From: CAZHSN01 sp964535125
Lineage (GTDB): Bacteria; Armatimonadota; HRBIN16
Direction of reading: 5' to 3'
DNA: 33,848 bases
Assembly (NCBI GenBank): GCA_964535125.1
Contig: CAZHSN010000017.1
Coordinates: forward strand, 1-33,848
Below the pieces are notes generated by a model. That model was not told the DNA's origin, did no database searches, and was given only the letters and a program-made list of their open reading frames with translations. Below, piece after piece: positions 1 through 8,866 of the stretch. A program made the position numbers and the translations under genes. Positions within the stretch are counted from its first letter, which is position 1. Each line of letters opens with the position of its first letter.

Positions 1-1279
1 ACAGGGCGGTGAGCCGATCGATTTCGGCCATGATTTTGGCTGAGTAGTCGAGCGCGATGGCCGGATTGGATGCACTGCGCATCTGTATGGTCTCAGCCAT
101 GGCGCGGACCGAGGCCAGCGGTGTGCGCAGTTCGTGGCTGACATTGGCGACGAAGTCGCGGCGGATCTCTTCGGACTTCCGTTGCTCGCTCAGGTCATGC
201 ATAACCACCAATACCCCCCGATGCCCTTCGGTGACGTCAAACGGGGATGTGTATACGTTCATGCTGGCGTTGATCTCAGGGATGTCGATATCCAGTGAAG
301 CCGGCTGATTGGTCCGTATCGCCCGGGATACCAACTGGGCTATGGAGGCAGCGTGGGGAACATCAGCCAGTCTCAGACCATCCATACGTCCCCTGTAGTG
401 CAGCAGCATACGCGCGGCTGGGTTCGCCAGTTGAACAATCTGTTCCCGGTCCAATAACAATAACCCGTTATAGGTGCGCTCGTAGATGACCTGCAGCTTT
501 CGTTTTTCTGCGTTCAACTGCTGCATCATCATCTGCAGATCATGCGCCATGGTGTTCATCGCTTCGGCCAACTCGTCGATCTCATCATGCAGCAGGTGGT
601 TTACTGCAATCCGTTCGTTAAAGTGGCCGTGCGCCAGCCTGCGGGCTACGGCGGTCATGTGGTGAGCCGGCGCTGAAATCCGGGTAGTGATGATGATGCT
701 GAACAAGGCCGCAAGCAGTGCGGCGATGGAACCGCCCGCCAGAAACGCTCGGCGGATCTGGTCGCGTGCCTGATCCATCTTCGCCAAACTGACGGTCAGG
801 CGTGAGACTCCGAGCGGGGAACCGGCAGGGCCGATGCGTTCGGCCACATACAGCATACGTTCGCCTAACGTGGCGCTGAAGCGTACGGAACTTCCGTGCC
901 CGTGGCGCAACGCATCCAGCACTTCGGTGCGGCTGCGATGGTTGGTCATGTCGTTTGGGTCGTGTTCGCTGTCCGCGAGTACCGTTCCGTCGACCCGTAT
1001 GATCGTCACGCGCCTGTCGAGCGCTTCGGAAATCTGGCGTGTGGTTGTGCGGATGACATCGGCAGGACCGGTCATTTCGTCGGCGATCAGACTGGCCACC
1101 AGTTGCGCCTCGCGATGCATCGTTTCCTGAAGGGTACTGACATACCGGTCGGTGGCCCATTGCGTCAGGTACCAGTCCAGCATGGCGATGACCACCCCGA
1201 CCAGCGCCAGAAACGCCAGCGTGTACTTCCAGCGGACAGACAGATGCCAGTGGTGGTGTGTTTCGGTGCTACTCGGCAA
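1..1279 (-). CDS. Sensor histidine kinase, PhoR-like (3' end cut by window edge)
   Basis: Membrane sensor kinase, predicted to phosphorylate the response regulator encoded just upstream. About 426 residues are visible. Order: N-terminal membrane helix (about 16-34), an extracytoplasmic segment of roughly 130 residues, a second helix (about 179-200), a HAMP linker ending in DEIDELAEAMNTMAHDLQ, a PAS-like segment containing NGLLLLDREQIVQLANPAA, then the dimerisation/phosphoacceptor H-box FVANVSHELRTPL with the phosphorylated His near residue 382. The reading frame is open to base 2; the ATPase domain lies outside the window. No ATG precedes the first helix, and this frame is closed by a stop at 1304-1306. 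The best start is therefore TTG at 1277-1279, which overlaps the regulator gene by 11 bases and has GGAG about a dozen bases upstream. The stimulus cannot be read from the sequence. Confidence 0.9.
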   Translation of the reverse strand, partial: MPSSTETHHHWHLSVRWKYTLAFLALVGVVIAMLDWYLTQWATDRYVSTLQETMHREAQLVASLIADEMTGPADVIRTTTRQISEALDRRVTIIRVDGTVLADSEHDPNDMTNHRSRTEVLDALRHGHGSSVRFSATLGERMLYVAERIGPAGSPLGVSRLTVSLAKMDQARDQIRRAFLAGGSIAALLAALFSIIITTRISAPAHHMTAVARRLAHGHFNERIAVNHLLHDEIDELAEAMNTMAHDLQMMMQQLNAEKRKLQVIYERTYNGLLLLDREQIVQLANPAARMLLHYRGRMDGLRLADVPHAASIAQLVSRAIRTNQPASLDIDIPEINASMNVYTSPFDVTEGHRGVLVVMHDLSEQRKSEEIRRDFVANVSHELRTPLASVRAMAETIQMRSASNPAIALDYSAKIMAEIDRLTAL

Positions 1280-1958
1280 ATTTGTACCCGACTCCGCGAA
1301 CGGTTACCACACGCTTTGGGGAGCCCGGATCATCTTCGATCTTCTCACGCAGGCGGCGTACATGCACGTCCAGCGTTCCCTGGTCGATGTACTCGTCTTC
1401 TCCCCAGACACGGTCGAGCAGGGTGGAGCGATCCAGCACGCGCCCGCGATTGGCCAGCAGGATGTGCAGCAGGTCGAACTCTTTGGGGCGCAGCTCCACG
1501 ATCCGGTCGTTGACGCGCACCTCGTGCTTGGCGGTGTTCATTTCCAGTCCCAATCCGCGCAGGATCTCTTGATCCGCCTCATTCCGGCGGGCACGCCGGA
1601 GCGCGGCGCGCACACGGGCTACCAGTTCCATCATGCCAAAGGGTTTGGTGACATAGTCGTCAGCACCCACTTCCAACCCAACGACTTTGTCAATTTCCCG
1701 TGCGCGGGCGGTGAGCATGATCACCGGGACTTCATCCGATTGCCGGCGCAACCGCCGGCACACCTCCAGGCCGTCCATGCCCGGAAGCATGACATCCAGC
1801 AACACCAGGTCCGGACGTTCCCGCATGATAACATCCAGCGCCTGCGCACCATCAGCAACCGTGATGACGTCATATCCCTCTTCCCGAAGGTTGAACGCCA
1901 CGGTTTCGGCGAGAGAGGCTTCATCCTCGACGAGTACTATTTTATGCATGTCTGTCAT
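1269..1958 (-). CDS. OmpR/PhoB-family response regulator
   Basis: Two-component DNA-binding regulator of 229 residues, the normal length for the family. The receiver domain (about 5-120) shows the acidic pair E11/D12, the phospho-acceptor D55 in LVLLDVMLPGMDG, T83 and K105. The C-terminal winged helix (about 130-229) has RPKEFDLLHILLANRGRVLD and the closing VTVRGVGYKF. An in-frame GTG at 1976 lies inside the purine-rich AGAGGTGG, so that sequence is better read as the ribosome site for ATG at 1958; ATG at 1949 is a second possibility. It overlaps the kinase gene, so the pair is probably co-translated. PhoB-like by architecture; the pho regulon link is inferred only from family similarity, and no phosphate genes are visible. 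Confidence 0.95.
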   Translation of the reverse strand: MTDMHKIVLVEDEASLAETVAFNLREEGYDVITVADGAQALDVIMRERPDLVLLDVMLPGMDGLEVCRRLRRQSDEVPVIMLTARAREIDKVVGLEVGADDYVTKPFGMMELVARVRAALRRARRNEADQEILRGLGLEMNTAKHEVRVNDRIVELRPKEFDLLHILLANRGRVLDRSTLLDRVWGEDEYIDQGTLDVHVRRLREKIEDDPGSPKRVVTVRGVGYKFAE

Positions 1959-1984
1959 TTCAGACGGTTTCGCCACCTCTAATT

Positions 1985-1993
1985 ATTGTAGCA
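1985..1993 (-). promoter_or_regulatory. Candidate extended -10 promoter of the two-component operon
   Basis: On the minus strand the string TGCTACAAT fits an extended -10 element (TGn plus TACAAT). It sits eight bases beyond the hairpin that ends the preceding operon and about 27 bases before the regulator ATG. No good -35 is seen, which extended -10 promoters can tolerate. A start about seven bases downstream would leave a leader of only about 20 bases carrying the ribosome site. Confidence 0.4.
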
Positions 1994-2001
1994 ATGATAA
2001 T

Positions 2002-2039
2002 ACGCCGAAACCGACACGGTTCCGTGCCGGTTCCGGCGT
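2002..2039 (-). terminator. Intrinsic terminator-like hairpin ending the SBBP/DUF2334 operon
   Basis: Two 18-base arms around a 2-base centre. Read as minus-strand RNA the arms pair over all 18 positions with two G-U wobbles; read as plus-strand RNA the same two positions are A-C mismatches. The structure is therefore built for the minus strand, 30 bases after the stop of the DUF2334 gene at 2070. The following minus-strand bases are TATTATCATT, T-rich but not a clean T run, so termination may be incomplete. Confidence 0.65.
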
Positions 2040-2069
2040 ACGGGCGTACGCTATCTTACAGGATGCTTG

Positions 2070-3647
2070 CTAAGGCAGTTTGCGTCCCATCCCGGGTGGG
2101 ATCGCCGAACTGGGTGTCACATAGGTGAATCCCAGTCCTTTGATACCCTGCAGCAGTTCCCGCAGCAGCGCCGGATCGAGGAACCAGTGGAAGTACATGC
2201 CCACCCAGCCGTCACGTACCGCCGTGTAATAATAGGGGGCGCGCGCAATCAGGTCCGCCGGCATCTGCTGGTAAGCGCCGGGCGTTGGGTCCACGTAGTC
2301 GATGTTTTCCGGCAAACGTGCGCAACCGGTGATGTCGCGTTTCAACACGTATGGCGTGAGTTGCAGCAATGCGTCCCATCCGCCGGAATCGTTCTTGGCG
2401 GTATAACAACCCCGGTCCAAGGATGTTCCATAGACCTGTCCGATCGCCTCGTACGCGTTCATAGAGGCCACGTAGTGAGGTGTTAACCAGGCAACCGGGT
2501 TGAAGCCGAGTTCATTGAGCCAGGCATACCCGTTCAACACGCGGTCGCGAGCCCACGGGATGCTGTCCTCGGGCGTTGGGCCGACCATCTCGTACCCGCC
2601 TTGTCCGTCCGATTGCACGACATAGAACTCCCAGTCCTCTCCGCTCACTCCGGAGAAGGGGTTCAACCAGTTGCTGTACTGGTGTGTGGTGCCGTGCTGA
2701 ATGATCTCTCCGCCTTTAGAAACCATGTACCGCAGTGCATCGACCATCTCAGGGCGGTCTTTCCAGTCGACGGTCAAAGGAACGCCCCCGTTCCACGTTC
2801 CCAGCGGATCTTGATATTGCGGGATGACCGAGATGGCGAACGGAACGTTCTCGGATGCCATCATATCCGCGATGGCCCGCAGTGCAGCCGGATCGGCATT
2901 GGGATGCACATCCTCTACACGGATCAACGCCTTATGATCGGTCGGATGGTTTTCCTGCAAAAAGTCATGCAGCGTATCGGCCAGCACCAGATACCGGTCT
3001 GTCATGGTCACATAGGTAAACGGGATGTCGGCCATGTACCACAACTTGCCGCTGCGCACCAGATACGGGTGTTTTGTGGTCGACCCGACTGGAGACATAT
3101 GCGCGACGATCGACGCCAGAGACGCATTAAGAACAGTGACGCGCCCTACCGGTCCGGCATCCGGATGGCGGATCAGTGTCTGGTTGTTGTAGTAGACCTT
3201 GTCATACTGAACGGTCTCTTCCATCAGGTTGAACCGGAAACCGAACCGGCTCTCAAATGCCGGCTCGGGCGCGCCATCGGCATCCCAGGCGATCTGCCAG
3301 AGGTTTACGCCGATCCAGAAAACCGGCGTTTCTCCAGTTAATACGTCGCTCTTAAAACTGTCGGGCAGCCAGTTGTCATACCAGGTTCCCAGATACAGAC
3401 AGTAGTCGTACGCCTCCATCTGCCCATCCAGGTAGGTGTTAACAGGTCTGGCCACCAGTTCGACCTCGAAATGGCTGATCAGGTTCACCAGGTGCATGGC
3501 ATACAGTTGGCTGTACGAGTCTATGGTGTCCGGCTGATCATACAGCACCAATACCCGTTTCGTGGGGTATGTCTGCTGGGCGGTGAGCGGCATAGCGATC
3601 CAGGCGCCGACACAGATAAGGCAGGTGAGCAGTGTCAGCAGTTTCAC
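2070..3647 (-). CDS. Secreted DUF2334 deacetylase-fold protein, copy A
   Basis: 525 residues with a clear signal peptide (charged start, hydrophobic core to about residue 20, cleavage near PLTAQQ). An N-terminal Rossmann-like half (about 28-215) has KRVLVLYDQPD, YLGTWYD and WIGVNLWQIAW. The second half resembles the polysaccharide-deacetylase-like DUF2334 family: RVEDVHPNADP supplies a candidate metal-binding Asp, QHGTTHQY two His and WLTPHYVAS another His. It ends with GMYFHWFLDP. The expected role is hydrolysis of an acyl group on an extracellular or periplasmic glycan; that is family inference and the substrate is unknown. Start is GTG at 3647 with GAGGTGA in front; its GTGA overlaps the stop of the upstream propeller gene by four bases, so translation is coupled. 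It aligns end to end with the gene at 5577-7148. Confidence 0.85.
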   Translation of the reverse strand: MKLLTLLTCLICVGAWIAMPLTAQQTYPTKRVLVLYDQPDTIDSYSQLYAMHLVNLISHFEVELVARPVNTYLDGQMEAYDYCLYLGTWYDNWLPDSFKSDVLTGETPVFWIGVNLWQIAWDADGAPEPAFESRFGFRFNLMEETVQYDKVYYNNQTLIRHPDAGPVGRVTVLNASLASIVAHMSPVGSTTKHPYLVRSGKLWYMADIPFTYVTMTDRYLVLADTLHDFLQENHPTDHKALIRVEDVHPNADPAALRAIADMMASENVPFAISVIPQYQDPLGTWNGGVPLTVDWKDRPEMVDALRYMVSKGGEIIQHGTTHQYSNWLNPFSGVSGEDWEFYVVQSDGQGGYEMVGPTPEDSIPWARDRVLNGYAWLNELGFNPVAWLTPHYVASMNAYEAIGQVYGTSLDRGCYTAKNDSGGWDALLQLTPYVLKRDITGCARLPENIDYVDPTPGAYQQMPADLIARAPYYYTAVRDGWVGMYFHWFLDPALLRELLQGIKGLGFTYVTPSSAIPPGMGRKLP

Positions 3648-5449
3648 AGGTCACCTCTTTCGGCAAACACGCTGTCTACCACCAGATAGTCAAACAGCGT
3701 GACAATGTCGTCTCCGTCAAGGTCAACGGGCGGGTTGGACACCCCGAACCAAGCGTCCAGGATCAGAAAGTCGAACAGGGTCACCGCGTTGTCCCCGTCG
3801 GGATCACCGTACACCAGCGCCAACGGCACAACCACAGGCGCCCCATCGGCTTGGAGTCCTGTTACGGTCTTCCGCAGCCCCTTGGGCATCTGGAACGCCG
3901 CGTCAAACGGCCCTACGAAATCCAGACTCATTGTCAACTGACCGTTGGCGGCCAGTTGCTGTTCGGTCATCACCGGGGACAGTCCGGGGCGCCGGATCTC
4001 CACGTTGACCACAGCGCCGCCGCGTGCTGCCAGGTCATATCCGCGCACTGTGGCCGCCACACGGATCTCTGAGACGGGCGCCTCGCCAGCCAGAGCGATA
4101 AAGCCTGCCTGGCGGCCGGGCAGCGGTGACGGCTCTGCATCATACGCCGTTGAACGCGTTCTGCCGGCGACCAGCACGCGTGCCGCCGAGTTGGATGCGA
4201 TGGCGTTCATCTGCTCATCCTTGTTGCCTCGCAGCACGTCCGAAGTGATGACGCCATCGGCGACACTGGCGACGAATCCATGCACACCCGCTGGGTGTCC
4301 CGCTCCGGTTCCCGGGAAGTCGTTCGAGGCGGTCTGACCGCACAGCCAGATCGTGTTGTTGATATCCGTGGTTACCGCAAGAGCAAAGTCATCTGCCGAT
4401 CCGTCCAACTGCCAGAACTCCACCGAAGCTCCCAGCCGCAGTATGAATACGCCCGACTTCGACACCAGCAGCGTCTTGATCGGGCAATCCTCAGGGAATG
4501 TCCAGGAAGAACTGCTTCCCACGATGACCAGGCGGCCCAAGGTGTCGTATGCGACGCCGCGGATGCTGTCGGTCGAGGCTCCGCCGGCAAAAGAGTATTG
4601 CAGTAACTGATTTGTCGCGCTGAATACCAGCCAGAAACCATCCGATGAGCCCCCCCCATACATCCATTGCGGGGAGTCCAGCGTAGGCGCCGTCGGGCTG
4701 CTGGTTGTTCCGCCCACCGCATATCGTCCATCCGGGCCCACCGCGACCGAATTGAAGCCGTCCTGGCCGGTACTCCCGGCGTATGTGGAGAACGTGATTG
4801 CGCCTGCTGCGGACATGCGAACAATGAACGCGTCCGCATTAGCGCTATACCAGTTCTGCCAGGCGTTCACCAGCGGAAAGCCGGAAGACCACGTGGTACC
4901 CACGATGATCGCACCGCCCGATGGATCTACGGCGACCGCCCTCGCTTCGTCAATGCCGCGTCCGCCCAGGTAGGTGAGCATAGTAATACTGCCATTAGGA
5001 GCCAACCTGGCCACGAACGCGTCGCCGTCATACACCGTTCCTGCATAAGCGGGTTGGTGTGCGTTTACCACGGGCAGATCGGTTGAGCGGGTATTTCCGA
5101 CGACCCATATATAACCGGAAGGATCTACCGCAATGCCGGTCGCCTCATCCAGATCGGATCCGCCGAATGTGATCGTGCGCCGTACCGCTCCGGTCGGGCT
5201 GACTTCGGCGATGAACGCATCCGAGTTCGTAACACTCGTGCTGGATGGGCGGCCTGGGAAGTCAGGCGATAGCGTCCGACCGCACACCCAGTAAGACGTG
5301 GCCGTGGAGGCGGCGCCGAGTATTTCATCCGACGCCGAACCTCCCAATACAGTTTTTGAAAGGAACTGGGCATGAACGGCTATGGGGGCGAACAGGCCGA
5401 CCCAGAGCGCAATGCCCATGCGGATGATACTGTGGCGGCTATGCGTCAT
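3644..5449 (-). CDS. Secreted seven-repeat SBBP beta-propeller protein with dockerin-like tail, copy A
   Basis: About 601 residues. The ATG at 5449, with GAGGT six bases upstream, gives a good signal peptide ending near PIAVHAQ; the longer open frame to 5521 would put a charged stretch in front of it. I count seven repeats of the SBBP type, each with a GGS-D-A-G-AVDPSG-VVG-T core ending in a D/G-F/L-P turn (for example GGSDLDEATGIAVDPSG), consistent with one seven-bladed propeller. A beta-rich domain of about 100 residues follows, then two EF-hand-like segments, DPDGDNAVTLFDFLILDAWF and DLDGDDIVTLFDYLVVDSVF, like a type I dockerin duplication with calcium-binding Asp residues. Likely an extracellular, surface-bound or complexed protein. 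The 127 bases separating it from the upstream gene hold only the ribosome site and a possible TACAAT. Confidence 0.85.
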   Translation of the reverse strand: MTHSRHSIIRMGIALWVGLFAPIAVHAQFLSKTVLGGSASDEILGAASTATSYWVCGRTLSPDFPGRPSSTSVTNSDAFIAEVSPTGAVRRTITFGGSDLDEATGIAVDPSGYIWVVGNTRSTDLPVVNAHQPAYAGTVYDGDAFVARLAPNGSITMLTYLGGRGIDEARAVAVDPSGGAIIVGTTWSSGFPLVNAWQNWYSANADAFIVRMSAAGAITFSTYAGSTGQDGFNSVAVGPDGRYAVGGTTSSPTAPTLDSPQWMYGGGSSDGFWLVFSATNQLLQYSFAGGASTDSIRGVAYDTLGRLVIVGSSSSWTFPEDCPIKTLLVSKSGVFILRLGASVEFWQLDGSADDFALAVTTDINNTIWLCGQTASNDFPGTGAGHPAGVHGFVASVADGVITSDVLRGNKDEQMNAIASNSAARVLVAGRTRSTAYDAEPSPLPGRQAGFIALAGEAPVSEIRVAATVRGYDLAARGGAVVNVEIRRPGLSPVMTEQQLAANGQLTMSLDFVGPFDAAFQMPKGLRKTVTGLQADGAPVVVPLALVYGDPDGDNAVTLFDFLILDAWFGVSNPPVDLDGDDIVTLFDYLVVDSVFAERGDL

Positions 5450-5576
5450 GGCATACCTCGTTCTTCTTGGTCGAACGGGATCCCTCAGGGTTGCCGTCTG
5501 TGTGAACCGACTGAAGCGCAACCGATGTGAAATCTATCATTGTATGGTACCCGATGCCTGTGCCGATTGTGTCGAC

Positions 5577-7148
5577 TCATGGCAGCACAGGTGTTCCGTT
5601 CGCAACCGTATCGGAAGGCCGGATGAACGTGTATCCCAATGCCTTGATCCCGGTGATCAGGTTCGTCAGCGGATTCTTGCCGAAGAACCAGTGGTAAAAC
5701 AAGCTGGCCCAGCCGTCGCGTACGCATAGCATGGCTTTGGCCCGATTGATCAATGTATTGACGGTTGCCTTGTCGGCGCCGGTTCCGTCGGGATTATAAT
5801 AGTCGCAGGTCTCGGGTATACGACCGATGCCCTGTGCGTCACGCCGCACCGGATACGGCGTGATCATCAGCAGCATCTCCAGAGGGCCTTCGGGATCCTG
5901 GTCCAGATACAGACCTCGGCAGACGGCTGCCTGGTAAATCCGTCCAATCCCGGTTAAGTCCGCCTGGGAGGCGACATAATGCGGGGTCAGCCAGATGGTC
6001 GGGTTCCATCCCAGCGCGAGAAGCTGCTGCCGTCCACGCAGGACGCGGTCATACGCCCACTGCTCGGAGTCCTCAGGGACCGGCCCCACCAGATACTCCT
6101 CTCCGTCGCTGTTGAACGCCACCCGATAGAACTCGTAGTCCATTCCGGTGACGCCGTTATACGGGTTGAACAGGTCGCCGTACTGATGCGTGACGCCATG
6201 CTGGATCACTTCTCCGCCGCGCGCCTCCATGTAACGGATCGCATCCACGATCTCGGGCGCATCTGCGAGTGTCAGATGCTGAGGTATTCCGCCGTTTTCG
6301 GAACCGGTGGGATCATGGTATTCAGGGATCAACGAGATAGCGAAAGGCGCTTCGAGTTGCGCGTACACATCGGCCTGACCGCGCAGGTTGGATGCCGTGA
6401 CGGCGGGGCTTACGTCTTCCATACGGATGAACGCCGGATGGCGCACCGGATGGTCTTCATCGAGAAAGTCATGCAGCAGGTCCGCTATCGCCAGCATCCG
6501 GTCGGTGCGTGTCATGGAATCGAATGGGATGTCAGCCACGTACCAGAGTGAGTCGCCCCGAACCACATACGGAAACAGTCGGGAGAGATTCGCCGTCGAA
6601 ATGGTCGCCAGCGAGGCCGCACGCTCAGCATCAACAATGGAGGTGCAGCCGATCCCCGAAGACTCTGAAGGACGGGTGAGTGTGGTCTCTTTATACACCA
6701 CCCGGGTGTACTTCCGGGTGTCGTCGACGCTGTCGAGCCGGAATCCGAAACGGGTGGCGAATGCGGGATCGGGTGAACCGTTGGGCAGCCACGCCAGTTG
6801 CCACAGGTTCATTCCGCACCACATCACGTCAGGATGGGGAGCCGCCAAGTCAGCGAGCCATTCGGATGGCAGCGCATGATCATAGACCGTACCCAGGTAG
6901 ATAGTGCGGTCATACCGCTGAACATCACCTGACCGGTAGGCGTTGATCGGCCGGATCTCTGCGTCCGCCCGGAAGTGCGCCAACAGGGTGTACATCGCCC
7001 ACGCATTCAGCCGCGAAGCGGCGGCGGCCCCGGCGGGTGCGTCATATAGTATCAATACCTGTTTCCAAGGACTTGAGGTTTGACCGCGTGCCGGCGCCAT
7101 GGATCCCAGTGACATCGCCAGCAATGCCAGAATGAGAGACCGGGTCAT
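5577..7148 (-). CDS. Secreted DUF2334 deacetylase-fold protein, copy B
   Basis: 523 residues; signal peptide with cleavage near APARGQ. Same two-part layout as the gene at 2070-3647: KQVLILYDAPAG, YLGTVYD and WCGMNLWQLAW in the first half; RMEDVSPAVTA, QHGVTHQYGDLFNPY and WLTPHYVASQAD in the second, keeping the candidate metal and catalytic Asp/His residues. It ends with FYHWFFGKNPL. ATG at 7148 overlaps the stop of the upstream propeller gene (ATGA) and has GAACGAGGA just upstream, so translation is coupled. The Asp/His motifs are present in both copies, so neither looks like a dead paralogue. The substrate is unknown; a secreted carbohydrate deacetylase is the most economical guess. Confidence 0.85.
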   Translation of the reverse strand: MTRSLILALLAMSLGSMAPARGQTSSPWKQVLILYDAPAGAAAASRLNAWAMYTLLAHFRADAEIRPINAYRSGDVQRYDRTIYLGTVYDHALPSEWLADLAAPHPDVMWCGMNLWQLAWLPNGSPDPAFATRFGFRLDSVDDTRKYTRVVYKETTLTRPSESSGIGCTSIVDAERAASLATISTANLSRLFPYVVRGDSLWYVADIPFDSMTRTDRMLAIADLLHDFLDEDHPVRHPAFIRMEDVSPAVTASNLRGQADVYAQLEAPFAISLIPEYHDPTGSENGGIPQHLTLADAPEIVDAIRYMEARGGEVIQHGVTHQYGDLFNPYNGVTGMDYEFYRVAFNSDGEEYLVGPVPEDSEQWAYDRVLRGRQQLLALGWNPTIWLTPHYVASQADLTGIGRIYQAAVCRGLYLDQDPEGPLEMLLMITPYPVRRDAQGIGRIPETCDYYNPDGTGADKATVNTLINRAKAMLCVRDGWASLFYHWFFGKNPLTNLITGIKALGYTFIRPSDTVANGTPVLP

Positions 7149-8866
7149 GGCTGTCCTCGTTCCCCGAAGTGGCGATCGACAAGGATGTAGTCAAACAACG
7201 TGATGGCGCCGTCACCGTCGAGATCAGTGCCGGCAAGGGAGTTTCCGAATGTGGCGTCCAGTGCGAGGTAGTCCATCAGGGTCACCTGATTATCTCCATC
7301 AGGGTCACACACGATGATGTCCAGTGGTAAGGCGACCAAGGCGCCATCCAGTCGAACCTGCGGGATGCGTCGGGATAAGGCGTTGTGGGCCTGAAACCAG
7401 ACATCCGCGACTCCCGGATGGTCAGTCGTGATATGGAGTACGCCGTCCGCCTTCACATCGGTGGTCATCTCATCGATGCGGCCGTCCGTCCATCGCAACG
7501 TAACCCGTGCAACACCGGACGGACAGGACGTCTCGCCACTGGTCAACATCAACTGGATTGGAGTGGGGCAGGGCCTCCCAAACACGGCGGACAATGGATC
7601 AACAGATTTGCCCGTCTCTCCACGAATCCATCCTGCCCCAATCAGACGTTCCCCGAGAACCGCCGCAACGGTTTCGAAGGCGCCTGCGTAGTTGACGGCT
7701 TCCATGCCGAGGATGCCTTGACCGTCCGGCGCGATAGTGATCAGACACGGATTGCCTTGCAGCGAGCCGGCAACAACCACTGTGCCGTTATCGTCCGTCA
7801 GGGAGCGTCCAATGAAGCCGGCAGGCAGGACGGTCGCGGTCTGGCTACCTGGCAGCAGCACAAAGGCTCTGGCTGGAGGGATGCCATACAGCGGGTGGCT
7901 TGGATCGGGTGTGCTGGAGCCACAGGTGCCCAGCAGCGCGACCCCTTCGGCCGTGCGGCAAACGGACACAAGCCGGTCAGCGCCATTGGTTCCGATCAGA
8001 GACAGGGACTGCAGACCGCCAGCCTCAGACAGCACCACAGCCAGTCCATCTAGCCCGATGGCCGGTGGCGCGGATACGTGTAATCGATCGGCCAGATCAG
8101 GCGAAGCGGTATACCCGACCAGACGTATATGGTTATCTGCATCAAGAGCCAGACCGGCCGCTTCGTCATGCCCGCTGCCGCCTAAACACGAGGACAGCGT
8201 TAACACGCCATCCGGTGATAGCCGGCAGATGAAAGCATCCATGCCGCCTCCGAACGCGGCTTGTATGGGCGCCGTGAGGGGGAAGTCGTTCGACTCGGTT
8301 ACGCCGGCAACCCAGGCGTTGCCGGTCACATCAATGACGATGGCATGCGCAGCGTCACGCCTGGATCCTCCGATGTAACGGGTCCAGAGAAGCCTGCCGT
8401 TTTGGTCGAAACGCGACACAAAAGCGTCCCCTTCGGTGAACCCGCCGGAGTATTTCGAGCCTATGGTCGATGCACCTGGCATGTCGGCGGATGTGGTGGA
8501 GCCGCAGACCCATACCGCCCCGGACGCGTCAACCGCCACTCCGGCTGCCGCATCCCGCCCGGATCCGCCCCAAGTCACGTGGCCTGTCGGCTGAGCCAGC
8601 ACGTCCACCCGGGTGAGTAGGGCGTCCGAGGCGGCGAATGCCGTAATCAGCCCACGCTCAAGGGGCCAGTTGCTCGATAACGTATAGCCGGCCAGCCACG
8701 CTCCGCCGGCAACGGGTGCGGACGCCATGTACGCATCGTTTGCCGGTCCGCCGGTGATGGACCATGTGAGCGCCTCAGCGGCCCACACCGGATTACCTGC
8801 AAACAGCCACAGGCAGAGAATACGTGTGATGATGCGCCTGGCGTCGCGGTCAGTCGGTACAACCAT
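7145..8866 (-). CDS. Secreted seven-repeat SBBP beta-propeller protein with dockerin-like tail, copy B
   Basis: About 573 residues from ATG at 8866 (GAGGT eight bases upstream). A charged N-terminus and hydrophobic core end near NPVWAAEA as a signal peptide; the frame is open to 8914, but that extension lacks a ribosome site. Repeats such as WGGSGRDAAAGVAVDASG and LGGSGHDEAAGLALDADN are clear for blades 1-5, while blades 6 and 7 are degenerate. A beta domain (about 440-515) precedes the tail, which has DPDGDNQVTLMDYLALDATF and DLDGDGAITLFDYILVDRHF, a complete pair of calcium-loop-like segments. First gene of the operon. Function probably carbohydrate binding or surface scaffolding, inferred from architecture only. 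Confidence 0.85.
   Translation of the reverse strand: MVVPTDRDARRIITRILCLWLFAGNPVWAAEALTWSITGGPANDAYMASAPVAGGAWLAGYTLSSNWPLERGLITAFAASDALLTRVDVLAQPTGHVTWGGSGRDAAAGVAVDASGAVWVCGSTTSADMPGASTIGSKYSGGFTEGDAFVSRFDQNGRLLWTRYIGGSRRDAAHAIVIDVTGNAWVAGVTESNDFPLTAPIQAAFGGGMDAFICRLSPDGVLTLSSCLGGSGHDEAAGLALDADNHIRLVGYTASPDLADRLHVSAPPAIGLDGLAVVLSEAGGLQSLSLIGTNGADRLVSVCRTAEGVALLGTCGSSTPDPSHPLYGIPPARAFVLLPGSQTATVLPAGFIGRSLTDDNGTVVVAGSLQGNPCLITIAPDGQGILGMEAVNYAGAFETVAAVLGERLIGAGWIRGETGKSVDPLSAVFGRPCPTPIQLMLTSGETSCPSGVARVTLRWTDGRIDEMTTDVKADGVLHITTDHPGVADVWFQAHNALSRRIPQVRLDGALVALPLDIIVCDPDGDNQVTLMDYLALDATFGNSLAGTDLDGDGAITLFDYILVDRHFGERGQP

Larger units (their letters stand above)
2070..8866 (-). repeat. Tandem duplication of a two-gene module (SBBP-dockerin + DUF2334)
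   Basis: Module 1 is 5577-8866 and module 2 is 2070-5449. Each is a propeller-dockerin gene followed, with a four-base stop/start overlap, by a DUF2334 gene. Protein lengths are close (525 and 523 residues for DUF2334; about 601 and 573 for the propellers). All motifs described for one copy recur in order in the other, but with many substitutions, so this is an old duplication and not a recent or assembly-made one. Three of the four genes have AACGAGG as ribosome site. Confidence 0.85.

Noticed and set aside
618..1160. Minus-strand 180-codon frame inside the kinase region
   Set aside because: It is the wrong frame of the kinase; the kinase frame shows membrane helices, HAMP and H-box.
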